Part shown: positions 1 to 8,561 of the stretch, one piece after another
Numbering within the stretch: the stretch's first letter is position 1
How the letters are laid out: each line of letters starts with the position of its first letter
Source: Bradyrhizobium sp. Leo170
GTDB taxonomy: Bacteria > Pseudomonadota > Alphaproteobacteria > Rhizobiales > Xanthobacteraceae
Direction: 5' to 3'
Assembly (NCBI RefSeq): GCF_004296405.1
Contig: NZ_PSRR01000057.1
Location: 1 to 33,172, forward strand
DNA: 33,172 bases
Position numbers and translations under genes: made by a program
Notes under the pieces: generated by a model
Database searches by the model: none
What the model was told of the DNA's origin: nothing
The model's input: the letters and a program-made list of their open reading frames with translations, nothing else

Positions 1-690
1 CCACTAGTAGCACTTGCAGGCAGCCTTATCGACGGCTTCGAGAAGACACGTGGTCTTCTGTCATGCCGCCGCGGCGCCCATAGCCTGCCATCGATCCGGC
101 CCGACCTTTCAAGGGCGACCCAGGCGGCTTGCACGAACGCGACGCGCGGGTAGCGAGCCACGCTTCGACATCTTGGCGAGATTTTGTGCGTCGCCGGTCG
201 AGATCTGCATGGGAACCAGTCCAAGCCAAGCGGCGAAGCCGCGGCCATTGGCAAAGCTATCGCCGATTCCAATCGCCGCCACTATGGCACCCCAGATAAT
301 GGGACCGATGCCCGGCATGCCCGTCAGTCGTTCACATCCGGCAGCTTGCCTGCTAAGCTCTCCGACCTTAGTCGATACTTGCTCGATCCGGACATCGAGT
401 TGACGCCAATCCGAAGCCAGCCCTTACAAACGCACGATGCGCGGCGATAGCACCTCGGCCAGGACGGGCGGCAATTCCGTTCGCGAAAAGTGTTGTCCTT
501 GTCAAACCGCAAATGCCGCGTTCCAGCATAAAGGCGCCGAGTGCTTGATGATGCCACTACGCTGCCTGACCATTCGCTCGCGGACACGATGCAATGACTG
601 CAGGTCTAGCACGGCGTTTATGAATGCGCCGGGTCGCACGATCGCGCGCCGACGACTCCGTCGGCCGGCTCCAGTGTGCTGATGCTCGCA
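1..690 (-). pseudogene. IS110-family transposase remnant (decayed, cut by window edge)
   Basis: Reading the minus strand and switching frames several times recovers an IS110/IS116/IS902-type transposase. Pieces seen in order are DLQSLHRVRERMVRQRSGII (about 550-600), FRERN/ELPPVLAEVLSPRIVRL-like sequence (about 440-500), ASDWRQLDVRIEQVSTKVGE and then the C-terminal family core MPGIGPIIWGAIVAAIGIGD with GRGFAAWLGLVP and QISTGD (about 170-318). A further frame change gives RYPRVAFVQAAWVAL (about 110-150). Frameshifts occur near 130-180, 310-330 and 480-540, so it cannot make a working enzyme. The N-terminal DEDD catalytic part is not recognisable and the downstream end lies outside the window. 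No terminal repeats were identified, as is usual for this family. Confidence 0.85.
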
Positions 691-702
691 ATGCAACCGG
701 CA

Positions 703-1653
703 TTACGAGTTGGGCATATGCGCCAGATACCGATAGATCGCGGCCAGCTCGTCATCCTCCATTTTTCCGACAGAACGCCACGGCATTTGCTCGCTGATCT
801 GGTGACCGTTGGGATCGATGCCGGTACGCATGGCTGCAATGAAGCCGGCCAGCGTCCAGTCCTTGACCAGATTCAGGTCCGGTCCGAGCGGCGCCAACTG
901 CCCGGGCATGCCGCCGGTCAAATTCTCGCCGTGGCACGCACGGCAGTCTTGATACGCCAGGATGTATTCGCCAAACTCAAAGGTCGGCCCTTTCAACGGC
1001 CCTGAGACATGTCCGGTGACGATCGGGTTGCCGCTTGGCAGCATGCCTGCGCCGAGCATGGCAAGGCCGAGCAGATTCATGTGATCGGGCGGATCCGGCG
1101 TCGGATTTCCTGCCGCCGGCACACTACGGATATACGCGATCACAGCCTTGATGTCGTCGTCGCTCAGTCGGCCGGCATTGACGTAGGACATCATTGTCAG
1201 CCACCGGCCCTCCGCGTCAACGCCGTTGCGAATGGCGCGGAAGATCTCGCCATCGGACCAGTGCTTCAATGGCCCGGCCGGAGTAAGATTTGCAGCCACG
1301 AAGGACCCAATTGGAATCTGGAGTTCTACGGCAAGATCGTAGCCGCCGGTGAGCGTGCCAGTGTGTGAATGGCAGGCGCCGCACAGACCGTCGGAGATAT
1401 CCTTGCCACGCGCAACGAGTTCAGGGGTTGCCCTAATCTTGATGTCCGGAACGGGCGCCGAGCGGCTGTGCTGCTTGATCATCCCCAGCGACGTGAGCGC
1501 GCTGGCGGACAACACCGCAAGGGAAAGCAGCGCCAACAGACCTGCGCCGCCCCATTTTCCGATGCGATTTTTAACTCGCCATGTGCGGAAACCTGACCAG
1601 GCCAATAACGCGGCGATGGCGATCAACGCCACCAGCGCAACGATGTTTTGCAT
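703..1653 (-). CDS. membrane-anchored diheme cytochrome c
   Basis: A 316-residue periplasmic electron-transfer protein. Two haem-attachment motifs are visible, CGACH at residues 91-95 and CRACH at 237-241, each at the start of a cytochrome c domain of about 100 residues. The N-terminus has two hydrophobic stretches (about 3-21 and 37-57), which should anchor it to the inner membrane with the haems outside. MMSYVNAGRL and QMPWRS carry candidate axial methionines. The layout resembles the cytochrome subunits that accept electrons from membrane alcohol or aldehyde dehydrogenases, but no dehydrogenase gene is adjacent, so the donor is unknown. The chosen ATG has an AGGAG six bases upstream on the minus strand; an upstream alternative at 1722 lacks this. 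It lies 172 bases downstream of the AraC-type regulator on the same strand. Confidence 0.85.
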   Translation of the reverse strand: MQNIVALVALIAIAALLAWSGFRTWRVKNRIGKWGGAGLLALLSLAVLSASALTSLGMIKQHSRSAPVPDIKIRATPELVARGKDISDGLCGACHSHTGTLTGGYDLAVELQIPIGSFVAANLTPAGPLKHWSDGEIFRAIRNGVDAEGRWLTMMSYVNAGRLSDDDIKAVIAYIRSVPAAGNPTPDPPDHMNLLGLAMLGAGMLPSGNPIVTGHVSGPLKGPTFEFGEYILAYQDCRACHGENLTGGMPGQLAPLGPDLNLVKDWTLAGFIAAMRTGIDPNGHQISEQMPWRSVGKMEDDELAAIYRYLAHMPNS

Positions 1654-1825
1654 TGCTACTCCTAGACAAATGATGCGCACGGGAAAGTGAACTGAGCAGA
1701 ATGGAATCTGCCGGTGGTTCACGCTGACGACAAATCTCGCGACGCAGCCGTCGGCGTCGTGCCATCAAAGCTAGGCCACTGAGCAAGCGGCGTCGTGGGC
1801 CTAACGCGCCCTTTCGTGCCTTACG

Positions 1826-2788
1826 TCACGCACGGGGTTGAACGTTGTCGCCCTGCACATGAACGCCGGGTGCGTGACCGAAGCGTTGGCGGAATGCACG
1901 GGCGAAGTTAGTGTAATCGCGATACCCGCAATCGTAGGCGATCGTGCTCAGAGGCTGGCCCGACTTCGACCCCCGACGCCTAATAGCGCGGGCAGCTTGA
2001 TCCAGGCGCACTGATTGAATGAAGCCGCTGCAGGTACAACCGTGGTTCGTGAACAGTTTTTGCAGGTAACGTAGCGAAATACCGACCTCGGCAGCAATCT
2101 CACTCGGACCGAAATCTGGGTCGGCAAAGCGATCCTTGATGACATCGCAGATGCGCTTAAACAACCGATCCGAATGAAGGGGGCCTGGTACTGGGTCCAG
2201 CGGCGCGAATACCGCTCCGAGCAGATCGTAAACCGCTAACTGCATATAGTTGGCAGCCGAGGTTGGCATCGGTTGCTCGGCGTCGACGGCGTTCAGAACG
2301 AGTTGGAACAGCAGGCGTGATGCACGCGTTCCAGAGTGGCCACGAAGCCCGCCGCGGGGCGCGAATCCAAGCGCTGGGATCAGAGACTGGCGAGGCAACT
2401 GCAGAGAAAGCCACTCTTCGTGACCATCATTAACGTACGTCACTGGGCGGGCAGAATCTATGAATGCGACATCTCCCACGGCCAGCTCTACGGCCTGATC
2501 GTTTTGAATGATCGTTGATCGTCCATCGACCTGAAATACGGCATAGCAGTGATCAACACCATCAAGGCGAATATCCCTTTGTGTCCGTTCGCAATGGTGT
2601 GTCCGTTCGCAATGGCGAATATTGTTGCTGATTTCCGACGCATTAAGTCCGAAGATGCTCCGGGAGCGAACTCTGCCGGCAAAGACTTTAGGATCGTCTA
2701 CCGTGTACAACCCAAAGTTCGAGCGCAACAGATCCCGCCACTGTTCGTAATTCAACTCGGGCGTCTTGAGAAGGTCAGAACTCCGCAT
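1826..2788 (-). CDS. AraC-family transcriptional regulator (FeaR-like layout)
   Basis: A 320-residue regulator. The N-terminal half (about 30-190) looks like the AraC-binding-like sensor domain, and the C-terminal 100 residues form the double helix-turn-helix (PSEIAAEVGISLRYLQKLF, then PLSTIAYDCGYRDYTNFARA followed by FRQRFGHAPG). Effector unknown. It is divergent from the ABC importer operon and upstream of the cytochrome gene on its own strand, so either could be its target. Residues 59-64 (HCERTH) are repeated at once as 65-70 (HCERTQ); this is a perfect-frame 18-bp tandem duplication in the DNA (2581-2616). The ATG at 2788 was chosen because the sensor domain begins shortly after it; the ribosome site is weak. 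Confidence 0.85.
   Translation of the reverse strand: MRSSDLLKTPELNYEQWRDLLRSNFGLYTVDDPKVFAGRVRSRSIFGLNASEISNNIRHCERTHHCERTQRDIRLDGVDHCYAVFQVDGRSTIIQNDQAVELAVGDVAFIDSARPVTYVNDGHEEWLSLQLPRQSLIPALGFAPRGGLRGHSGTRASRLLFQLVLNAVDAEQPMPTSAANYMQLAVYDLLGAVFAPLDPVPGPLHSDRLFKRICDVIKDRFADPDFGPSEIAAEVGISLRYLQKLFTNHGCTCSGFIQSVRLDQAARAIRRRGSKSGQPLSTIAYDCGYRDYTNFARAFRQRFGHAPGVHVQGDNVQPRA
2581..2616. repeat. 18-bp tandem duplication inside the AraC-type gene
   Basis: Two adjacent 18-bp units, 2581-2598 and 2599-2616, differ at one base (last T versus C) and share the core GTGTCCGTTCGCAATGG. The duplication keeps the reading frame and adds six residues to the sensor domain. Confidence 0.9.
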
Positions 2789-3524
2789 CGTCGCCTAGAT
2801 CCTTGAGACTGTGACTTGAGACTTCGAAAGAAGGCCCCAATCCGAACTCTTTCAACGGTCCGCACAATCAAATCTTGCAGAAGCGCGCGATCGTGAGTCT
2901 ATAGCAAAGCGGAAGCGACGCAGACCGGCTGCAGACTTTCGAACTTGAAACTTTCGAACTTGGCCCAATCCGGACATTGCTTGTCGAGCGGTTGACTCCG
3001 TCTCGCGCGGCGCGGGTCGATCCTCCGGCGATTGCAAGCTCAGGCCAAGCGCGTCTGTCCAATGCCGACCACGCAGCGCCGCATCACGACATCGTGCGTC
3101 CGGGCCTACGCAGCAGGGTACGGTGCAATTGGAATGATCAATCTTGGTACTGTTTCAATAAGCCGAGAGCGCACATTTTTTGCCTGATCGTCACCGGGAT
3201 CGCGTCGGGTCGCAGCGCTGTTGCGTTGTGTCGATGCGGGTCTCATGCAAACTCAGAGCGGGGTAACAGTGCCCGAATCCGGATCGCTGATCATCTACGG
3301 CCAGTACAGCTTCCCGATTCAGCAGACGGCTTCGCCGTTCTGCCGTCTCCGTGATGGAGTTGGCGTTTGCTTTCCCGATCGATGCGATCGAGCGCCGCTT
3401 CACACGGGCGCAACGTTGCAGGCACGACAACGTGAAAGTCGACATTGCGGCTCGATCTTGCACCACCATGCGCATTCACTGCACCCTCCCAACCCGGACG
3501 TTCTCGATGATTCAGGAGCAAGGA
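2789..3524. promoter_or_regulatory. 736-bp divergent intergenic region with repeated TTCGAA / CCAATCCG elements
   Basis: No convincing gene lies here. It separates the AraC-type regulator (minus) from the ABC importer (plus). Two related blocks of about 26 bases occur at 2821-2847 and 2950-2975; both contain ACTT(T)CGAA, then GGCCC(C)AATCCG and end in AC. A 15-bp near-tandem repeat sits at 2935-2964, with ACTTTCGAACTTG twice and TTCGAA palindromic within it. These are plausible binding sites for the adjacent regulator. No confident -35/-10 pair was found. Confidence 0.45.
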
Positions 3525-4661
3525 ATGAACGACCCTCAGGCATCCTCAAGACCGGCATCGCCCGATCGCAGTCGGCTCGCGCCGTTGTCGCGACGCAAGT
3601 TTGTCGGCTTCGCAGGAGTGCTGGGTGCCGCTGCTCCGTTTGCCGTGTTGAAGGCGGCGAACGCGTTCCCCGGCTTTGGATCGACAGCCGCCGCAAACGG
3701 CATCGGCGACATCCCGATCTGCCGAGCATCCGACAGCTCTTCCGCCGATCCCAAGGGGCCGGCACGACACATTCGCTTTGTGTACAATGGCACCGGGATC
3801 TGCACTGCGGCGGTGCCGGTCGCTTTGCACCATGGGTATTTTGGCAAGCATAACCTGGATGTCGAATTTATTCAGGTCGCCGGCGAGACCGACCAGATGC
3901 TGCAGGCGCTTGCGACGGACAAAGCCGACGCCGGTTCGAGCATGCTGCTGAATTGGCTCAAGCCGCTTGAGCAGGGCATCGATGTGAAGCTCACAGCGGG
4001 CCTGCACGGCGGCTGCACGCGCCTGTTCACCGGCAAGACATCGGGCATCACCGATATCACGAAACTCAAAGGCGGGACGATCGGCGTGTCCAGCATTTCC
4101 GGTTCGCCCCGCAATTTCTTCGCGATCTTGCTGTCTGACAATGGCATCAACCCGGAAAGCGACGTTCAATGGCGCGAGTTTCCGGCGGACCTGCTGCCGA
4201 TCGCGCTAAAGCGCGGAGAAGTCCAGGCGATCGCCGACGCCGATCCGACAGCGTGGCTGATACAGCATCGCAGCAACGGCGAGCTGGTGGAGATCGCCTC
4301 GAATCTCTCCGGCGACTACGCCAACCTGTCCTGCTGCACGATGGGTGTCCGTGCTTCTCTGTGGGCAAAAGATCCCGCGACAGTCGCCGCCTTGACGAAT
4401 GCCATCCACGATGCGGCCGTCCATGTCGCCACCAACCCCGATGACGCCGCTGAGGTCTTCGCACCATACACACCGAAAGTTCCGGTCGCAGACCTTGCGG
4501 CGATGCTGCGCAGCCACACGCATGGACACCATCCTGCGGGCGATGCGTTGCGTCGGGAAGTCGTCAAGATCACGAGCGACCTCAAACGGGCGTCGATCAT
4601 CAAGCAGAGTACGGATCCCCAAAAGCTCGCCAACCGCGTGGTCGTCGACGTGACCGGTTGA
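3525..4661 (+). CDS. ABC transporter substrate-binding protein, SsuA/NMT1-like, Tat-exported
   Basis: A 378-residue periplasmic solute-binding protein of the nitrate/sulfonate/taurine (NMT1/THI5-like) class. The N-terminus carries a twin-arginine signal, SRRKFVGFAG with arginines at 23-24, then a hydrophobic stretch ending near AANA. The mature part has the family start PVALHHGYFGKHNLDVEFIQ and the DIT-KLKGGTIGVSSISGSP segment of the ligand cleft. Tat export suggests it folds before export. The ATG is preceded by AGGAGCAAGGA, so upstream in-frame starts are rejected. It is the first gene of an importer operon with permease and ATPase downstream; no substrate-specific enzyme is adjacent, so the ligand is unknown. 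The C-terminus (DLKRASIIKQ then LANRVVVDVTG) is mirrored in the small reading frame that follows. Confidence 0.85.
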   Translation: MNDPQASSRPASPDRSRLAPLSRRKFVGFAGVLGAAAPFAVLKAANAFPGFGSTAAANGIGDIPICRASDSSSADPKGPARHIRFVYNGTGICTAAVPVALHHGYFGKHNLDVEFIQVAGETDQMLQALATDKADAGSSMLLNWLKPLEQGIDVKLTAGLHGGCTRLFTGKTSGITDITKLKGGTIGVSSISGSPRNFFAILLSDNGINPESDVQWREFPADLLPIALKRGEVQAIADADPTAWLIQHRSNGELVEIASNLSGDYANLSCCTMGVRASLWAKDPATVAALTNAIHDAAVHVATNPDDAAEVFAPYTPKVPVADLAAMLRSHTHGHHPAGDALRREVVKITSDLKRASIIKQSTDPQKLANRVVVDVTG

Positions 4662-4852
4662 TCGAAGATGCCGAAAGACGTGACCACCGCATGTGCATCA
4701 ATATGAGCTCACCGACCGACCAGCTTCTGGAGTGCATCGCTATGGGCAAGACCGGTGCGAACGATCTAAAACGCGTCTCGGTCTTCAAGCCGGCCGCGGA
4801 TACCGCGAAATTCGCTGAGCGGATTTATGTCGACGTATTCGACAGGGTCTAA
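4658..4852 (+). pseudogene. relic of a second substrate-binding-protein C-terminus
   Basis: A 64-codon frame between the binding protein and the permease. Its last 30 residues (NDLKRVSVFKPAADTAKFAE then RIYVDVFDRV) align end to end with the C-terminus of the preceding binding protein (SDLKRASIIKQSTDPQKLAN then RVVVDVTG). The DNA is clearly diverged, so this is an old copy or the tail of a lost paralogue. It overlaps the binding-protein stop by four bases and the permease start by 26, so it may still be translated as a coupling peptide. Its first half (about 30 residues) resembles nothing I recognise. Confidence 0.5.
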
Positions 4853-5858
4853 GACGCCGGCACTGGCGCGATCTGCCGGAGATAAAGCCGCCGCCGCGAG
4901 CCATTCGCTGTCGTTTCCGATATCGGTTGCGAAAAATGCGTCGGGTGCATTGGCAGGCCTGGCGTGGACCGGCTTCGGACTCTCCTGCCTGCTGTGGCAA
5001 GACCTCGGCGATTGGTCGCGGACCCATGACATGGCGATCGCGTCATTCGTGTTCGCTGGTGGCATTCTCACCGCAACTCTGTTTGGCCGATTTGGCGGCG
5101 GCCTGCAGTCGCGGGCGCCATGGCTGCTGGCGTTTGGGCTGTTCCTGACCATATGGGAAATCGCGACCGCCAAGTTCGCATGGCTGCCATTGCCGTTCTT
5201 TCCGCCGCCGCAAGCCATCGTCGAAGTCTACACCGACGACTGGCCGAAGCTTCTGGCCAGCACCGTTGCATCGGTGAAGCTTCAGCTTGTCGGCTATGCG
5301 CTCGGGGCCGCGATCGGCTTTCTCACCGGCGTATTGATTGGATGGTCGCGCGCCGTCGGCTATTGGGTACATCCTGCCCTGCGCTTCATCGGGCCGCTGC
5401 CCGCAACGGCATGGCTGCCATTTGCCTTGTTCATGTTTCCGTCGAGCTGGAGCGCGAGCACGTTCCTGATCGCACTGGCCACCGGGTTTCCGGTCACGGT
5501 GCTGACCTGGTCGGGCGTCGCAAGCGTCAGCAATGCCTATTACGATGTCGCGCGAACATTGGGGGCGAAGCCGTCCTTCCTGGTGCTCAAGGTCGCAATT
5601 CCGGCGGCGCTGCCGCACGTGTTCGTAGGCCTGTTTATGGGTCTTGGATCGTCCTTTGCCGTTCTGGTCGTTGCCGAAATGATGGGCGTCAAGGCCGGGC
5701 TCGGGTGGTATCTGCAATGGGCGCAGGGTTGGGCAGCTTACGCAAACATGTATGCGGCGCTGATCGTCATGTCGTTGTTGTGCTCCGGTGCGATCACCCT
5801 ACTGTTCAGGACACGCGACCGGCTGCTGGTCTGGCAGAAAGGCGTCGTCAAATGGTAG
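4827..5858 (+). CDS. ABC transporter permease, SsuC/TauC-like
   Basis: A 343-residue inner-membrane permease. The C-terminal 200 residues carry the transporter fold with the EAA cytoplasmic loop ARTLGAKPSFLVLKVAIPAA, which contacts the ATPase, and the segments ALGAAIGFLTGVLIGW, FLIALATGFPVTVLTW and FVGLFMGLGSSFAVLVVAEM. It is longer than the usual 250-280 residues because two extra hydrophobic segments (about 42-58 and 74-91) precede the core. The ATG at 4827 has only a weak GAGCGG site and lies inside the relic frame upstream, so translation may be coupled. The 3' end overlaps the ATPase start. Confidence 0.85.
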   Translation: MSTYSTGSKTPALARSAGDKAAAASHSLSFPISVAKNASGALAGLAWTGFGLSCLLWQDLGDWSRTHDMAIASFVFAGGILTATLFGRFGGGLQSRAPWLLAFGLFLTIWEIATAKFAWLPLPFFPPPQAIVEVYTDDWPKLLASTVASVKLQLVGYALGAAIGFLTGVLIGWSRAVGYWVHPALRFIGPLPATAWLPFALFMFPSSWSASTFLIALATGFPVTVLTWSGVASVSNAYYDVARTLGAKPSFLVLKVAIPAALPHVFVGLFMGLGSSFAVLVVAEMMGVKAGLGWYLQWAQGWAAYANMYAALIVMSLLCSGAITLLFRTRDRLLVWQKGVVKW

Positions 5859-6649
5859 CGGTTGCTATCGCTGAAACTGATCGGCCGACTGCCGTCGGCG
5901 CGTCGCTGAATGTCGAGGGCGTCAGCCACGCCTTTGACATCGATGGCGCCGCGCTGCCGGTACTGAATGACGTTAGCTTCAACGTAAGACCGGGCGAATT
6001 CGTCGCGCTGCTCGGTCCCTCGGGATGCGGAAAGTCGACCTTGCTGCGTCTGGTGGCCGGGCTTGAACCGCCGCGATCGGGCGCGTTGTTCGAAGATGGT
6101 CGTCCGATCAAAGGGCCGTTTCCGTCGCGGGTGGTGGTGTTTCAGGATCCGACGCTGTTTCCGTGGCGAACCGTCTGGAAAAACGTTGCGCTCGGGCTCG
6201 AGGCCCAGGGTGTCTTAAAGAGCCAACGCCCCCGCGTCGATGCGGCGCTCGACCTCGTCGGGCTTTCTGCGTTTCGCAACGCCTACCCGCATCAGCTTTC
6301 GGGAGGAATGGCCCAGCGGGTCGCGCTGGCACGAGCGCTGGTGAACAACCCCAGGATACTTATTCTGGATGAGCCGCTCGGCAAGCTCGATTCGCTGACA
6401 CGCATCTCCATGCAGGCGGAAATCGCCGCGCTCTGGCAGCGCAGCGGCTTCACCACGCTGATGGTGACGCACGACGTTGAAGAGGCGGTCTTCATGGCCA
6501 ACCGCGTCATCGTATTCAGCGACCGCCCCGCGCTCATCAAGGCCAACATGACGGTCGATCGTCCCTTCCCCAGGCACCGCGGCGATCCCAAGCTGGCGGA
6601 GTTACGGAGCAACATTCTGGGGCTGCTTGGATTGGATGCGAACTGGTGA
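5852..6649 (+). CDS. ABC transporter ATP-binding protein, SsuB/TauB-like
   Basis: A 265-residue cytoplasmic ATPase that powers the upstream permease. All key motifs are present: Walker A GPSGCGKST, Q-loop VVVFQDPTLFPW, signature LSGGMAQR, Walker B ILILDEPLG with D-loop GKLDSL, and the switch histidine in MVTHDVEEA. The long open frame extends far upstream but only because it shadows the permease; the ATG at 5852 overlaps the permease stop (ATGGTAG), the normal arrangement for coupled translation, and the domain starts about 17 residues later. FPWRTVWKNVALGLE is typical of the nitrate/sulfonate/taurine subgroup. Confidence 0.9.
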   Translation: MVAVAIAETDRPTAVGASLNVEGVSHAFDIDGAALPVLNDVSFNVRPGEFVALLGPSGCGKSTLLRLVAGLEPPRSGALFEDGRPIKGPFPSRVVVFQDPTLFPWRTVWKNVALGLEAQGVLKSQRPRVDAALDLVGLSAFRNAYPHQLSGGMAQRVALARALVNNPRILILDEPLGKLDSLTRISMQAEIAALWQRSGFTTLMVTHDVEEAVFMANRVIVFSDRPALIKANMTVDRPFPRHRGDPKLAELRSNILGLLGLDANW

Positions 6650-6771
6650 GCAGCGGCCAGGATCGACGGAACATGCGTCGACGGCACGTGCGATGTCTCG
6701 TCGTGGGCGACGGCGCCTGCGCGAGGTACATCGAGACCGCGCTGGCGCGCCTGCGCGATAACCGATAGGCG

Positions 6772-7149
6772 TCAGGTCGGACGATCGCGAACGACAGCAT
6801 CGCATGGCAGAAGCCTATCGAGCTCATCGAGCTCCTTGGCGTGATGGGCTCCCCATTCCATGAGGGAATCCAACACGGGCCGCAGGCTTTCGCCGAGCGG
6901 GGTGAGCAGGTATTCGACCCCCTGACGATCGTCGGCGCTGGGCTGCCGGCTCACCGTTCCATGTTCCTCAAGCGCTCGCAGCTGCCCGATCAACACCTTC
7001 TGCGAGATGCCGGCAATGCGCTTTTCCAGCTCGCATGTGCGTTGCGGGCCGTCCAGCAACACAGAAAGGATGACCGCCTTCCAGCGTCCCGAAAAGACGC
7101 CTAGCGCGCGCTCGACCGGCAAGCCGGGTAGTCTCTTGATGATCTTCAT
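6772..7149 (-). CDS. HxlR-family winged-helix regulator
   Basis: A 125-residue DNA-binding protein. The HxlR core is clear: PVERALGVFSGRWKAVILSV then LLDGPQRTCELEKRIAGISQ, KVLIGQLRALEEHGTVSRQ, and the wing and dimer helix VEYLLTPLGESLRPVLDSL. In many family members the first helix begins with CPV and the cysteine senses electrophiles or oxidants; here it reads LPV, so that redox switch is missing. It is divergent from the Old Yellow Enzyme gene 86 bases away, the usual pairing for this family, and probably controls it. The ATG at 7149 is preceded by a purine-poor GGTCGGCGG; a TTG at 7167 is an alternative start. Confidence 0.85.
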   Translation of the reverse strand: MKIIKRLPGLPVERALGVFSGRWKAVILSVLLDGPQRTCELEKRIAGISQKVLIGQLRALEEHGTVSRQPSADDRQGVEYLLTPLGESLRPVLDSLMEWGAHHAKELDELDRLLPCDAVVRDRPT

Positions 7150-7235
7150 CCGCCGACCACTGACCAAAGGGTGTGTAGATCGGAACGACTACCGAAGAAT
7201 AAACCTTCGGCAGAAATCTGATCGGAGGATGATCT
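7150..7235. promoter_or_regulatory. divergent HxlR / OYE control region with hairpin
   Basis: An inverted repeat CCGAAG (7192-7197) and CTTCGG (7205-7210) with a seven-base spacer lies in the 86-bp gap between divergent genes. A short direct repeat GATCGGA flanks it (7178-7184 and 7220-7226). Either could bind the HxlR-type regulator. The second GATCGGA is contiguous with the OYE ribosome site GGAGG. Confidence 0.4.
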
Positions 7236-8414
7236 ATGGCCGACCTGTTCGAAACTCAACTGCTTGGCGGCACTGTTCCGCTGAAGAACCGCATCGTCAT
7301 GCCACCCATGACCCGCACGCGAACGTCCGAAGGCGACCTCCCGATCGATGGTGACCTCCCGAACGAGATGATCGCCACCTATTACGGCCAGAGGGCCAGC
7401 GCCGGCCTGATCATTTCCGAGGTCAACGACGTGGATCAGTCCAGTCATGGTTACGCGAGGATACCCGGAATCCACTCCGAAGCCCAAATGCGGGGCTGGC
7501 GGCTGGTGACCGATGAGGTTCACCGGCATGGCGGCACGATCTTTATGCAGTTGTGGCACGTCGGCAGGTTGGCCCATTCCTCGATTCTGCCGAACGGCCA
7601 GGCCCCGGTGGGCGTGACCGACGAAAGGGCTGCGGGTTCAGAGGTGTTCGCCCATGGCCCGGACGGACGGTTGCGTTTTATGTCTGTGGAGACGCCGAGG
7701 CCTCTCAGCACGGATGAGGTGTCGGCCATGGTGGGCACCTTCGCCAAAGCCGCCGCCAATGCACGGGAGGTCGGATTCGATGGTGTCGAACTCCATGCGG
7801 CCAACGGCTATCTGATCGAGCAGTTCATGAACTCGGTGCTCAATACGCGCACCGACCGTTACGGCGGGGGCAGCATGGAAGATCGTACGCACTTCCTGAT
7901 GGAAGTCGTCGAGGCGGTGGTGGCTGAATTCGGTCCGGGGCGCGTGGGTGTTCGCCTGTCTCCGTTCGGCAAGTACGGCTCCATGCCGGCGGACCCTCTT
8001 ACGGAGGAAACGTTTCTGTACGTTGTCGAGCAGCTGGGGCGTCGCGGCGTGGCATACATCCATCTGCTCTACGAGCTACTGCCCGAAGGAAACATGGAGG
8101 CGGCGGAGTTCAAGCCTCGGTACCTCGACCACGCGCTGCTTGCCAAGGCTCGGGCGGTGTTTCCTGGCGCCTTCATCTGGTGTGGCGGCTTCAATGACCG
8201 CGAGCGCGCCCAGGCTTCGCTCGACACCGGGTTGGTGGACCTGATCGCCTTCGGCAGACCATATATCGCAAACCCGGACCTTGTTGAGCGTCTCAAGCAC
8301 GGCTGGCCGTTAGCCGTAGCGGACCGATCAACTTATTACACCCGACGCGGCGAGGTGGGTTTCACGGACTTCCCTGCTTATCCGATCGGTAGTGCTGCCC
8401 GCGACGCAGCCTGA
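7236..8414 (+). CDS. Old Yellow Enzyme family flavin ene-reductase (NemA-like)
   Basis: A 392-residue FMN- and NAD(P)H-dependent ene-reductase of the N-ethylmaleimide reductase / alkene reductase group; it reduces activated C=C bonds in enones, maleimides or nitro compounds. Seen in order: NRIVMPPMTRTRT, IFMQLWHVGRLAH, the substrate pair in GVELHAANGYLIEQFMNSVL (H187 and N190), NTRTDRYGG, VGVRLSPFG and the C-terminal FMN phosphate site GLVDLIAFGRPYIANPDLV. The ATG has GGAGG upstream. Residues about 33-44 contain GDLPID followed by GDLPNE, where relatives have a single copy; this is an 18-bp in-frame near-duplication. The divergent HxlR-type gene is its likely regulator, and the OsmC-like gene follows 147 bases later, together suggesting an electrophile-defence unit. 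Confidence 0.9.
   Translation: MADLFETQLLGGTVPLKNRIVMPPMTRTRTSEGDLPIDGDLPNEMIATYYGQRASAGLIISEVNDVDQSSHGYARIPGIHSEAQMRGWRLVTDEVHRHGGTIFMQLWHVGRLAHSSILPNGQAPVGVTDERAAGSEVFAHGPDGRLRFMSVETPRPLSTDEVSAMVGTFAKAAANAREVGFDGVELHAANGYLIEQFMNSVLNTRTDRYGGGSMEDRTHFLMEVVEAVVAEFGPGRVGVRLSPFGKYGSMPADPLTEETFLYVVEQLGRRGVAYIHLLYELLPEGNMEAAEFKPRYLDHALLAKARAVFPGAFIWCGGFNDRERAQASLDTGLVDLIAFGRPYIANPDLVERLKHGWPLAVADRSTYYTRRGEVGFTDFPAYPIGSAARDAA
7332..7367. repeat. 18-bp near-tandem duplication inside the OYE gene
   Basis: Units 7332-7349 and 7350-7367 match at 15 of 18 positions and share GACCTCCCGA. The frame is kept and six residues are added near the N-terminal FMN/substrate-capping region. Confidence 0.75.
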
Positions 8415-8561
8415 CCGCTGCAGTGGGTCGAGCAGGCGTTCGGTGCCGGGCGGTTCTGCGGACCCCTGCTGGTCGACCATGAAACCCGGCCGCACGACGC
8501 TCGCGACGCTGCAACAATCCGAATGCGAAGTCTAACCCAACCCCAAGCAAAGGAGCCCCAC

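Noticed and set aside
2977..3354. 125-codon frame in the AraC-ABC gap
   Set aside because: No homology recognised, no ribosome site, and it overlaps the repeat-bearing control region.
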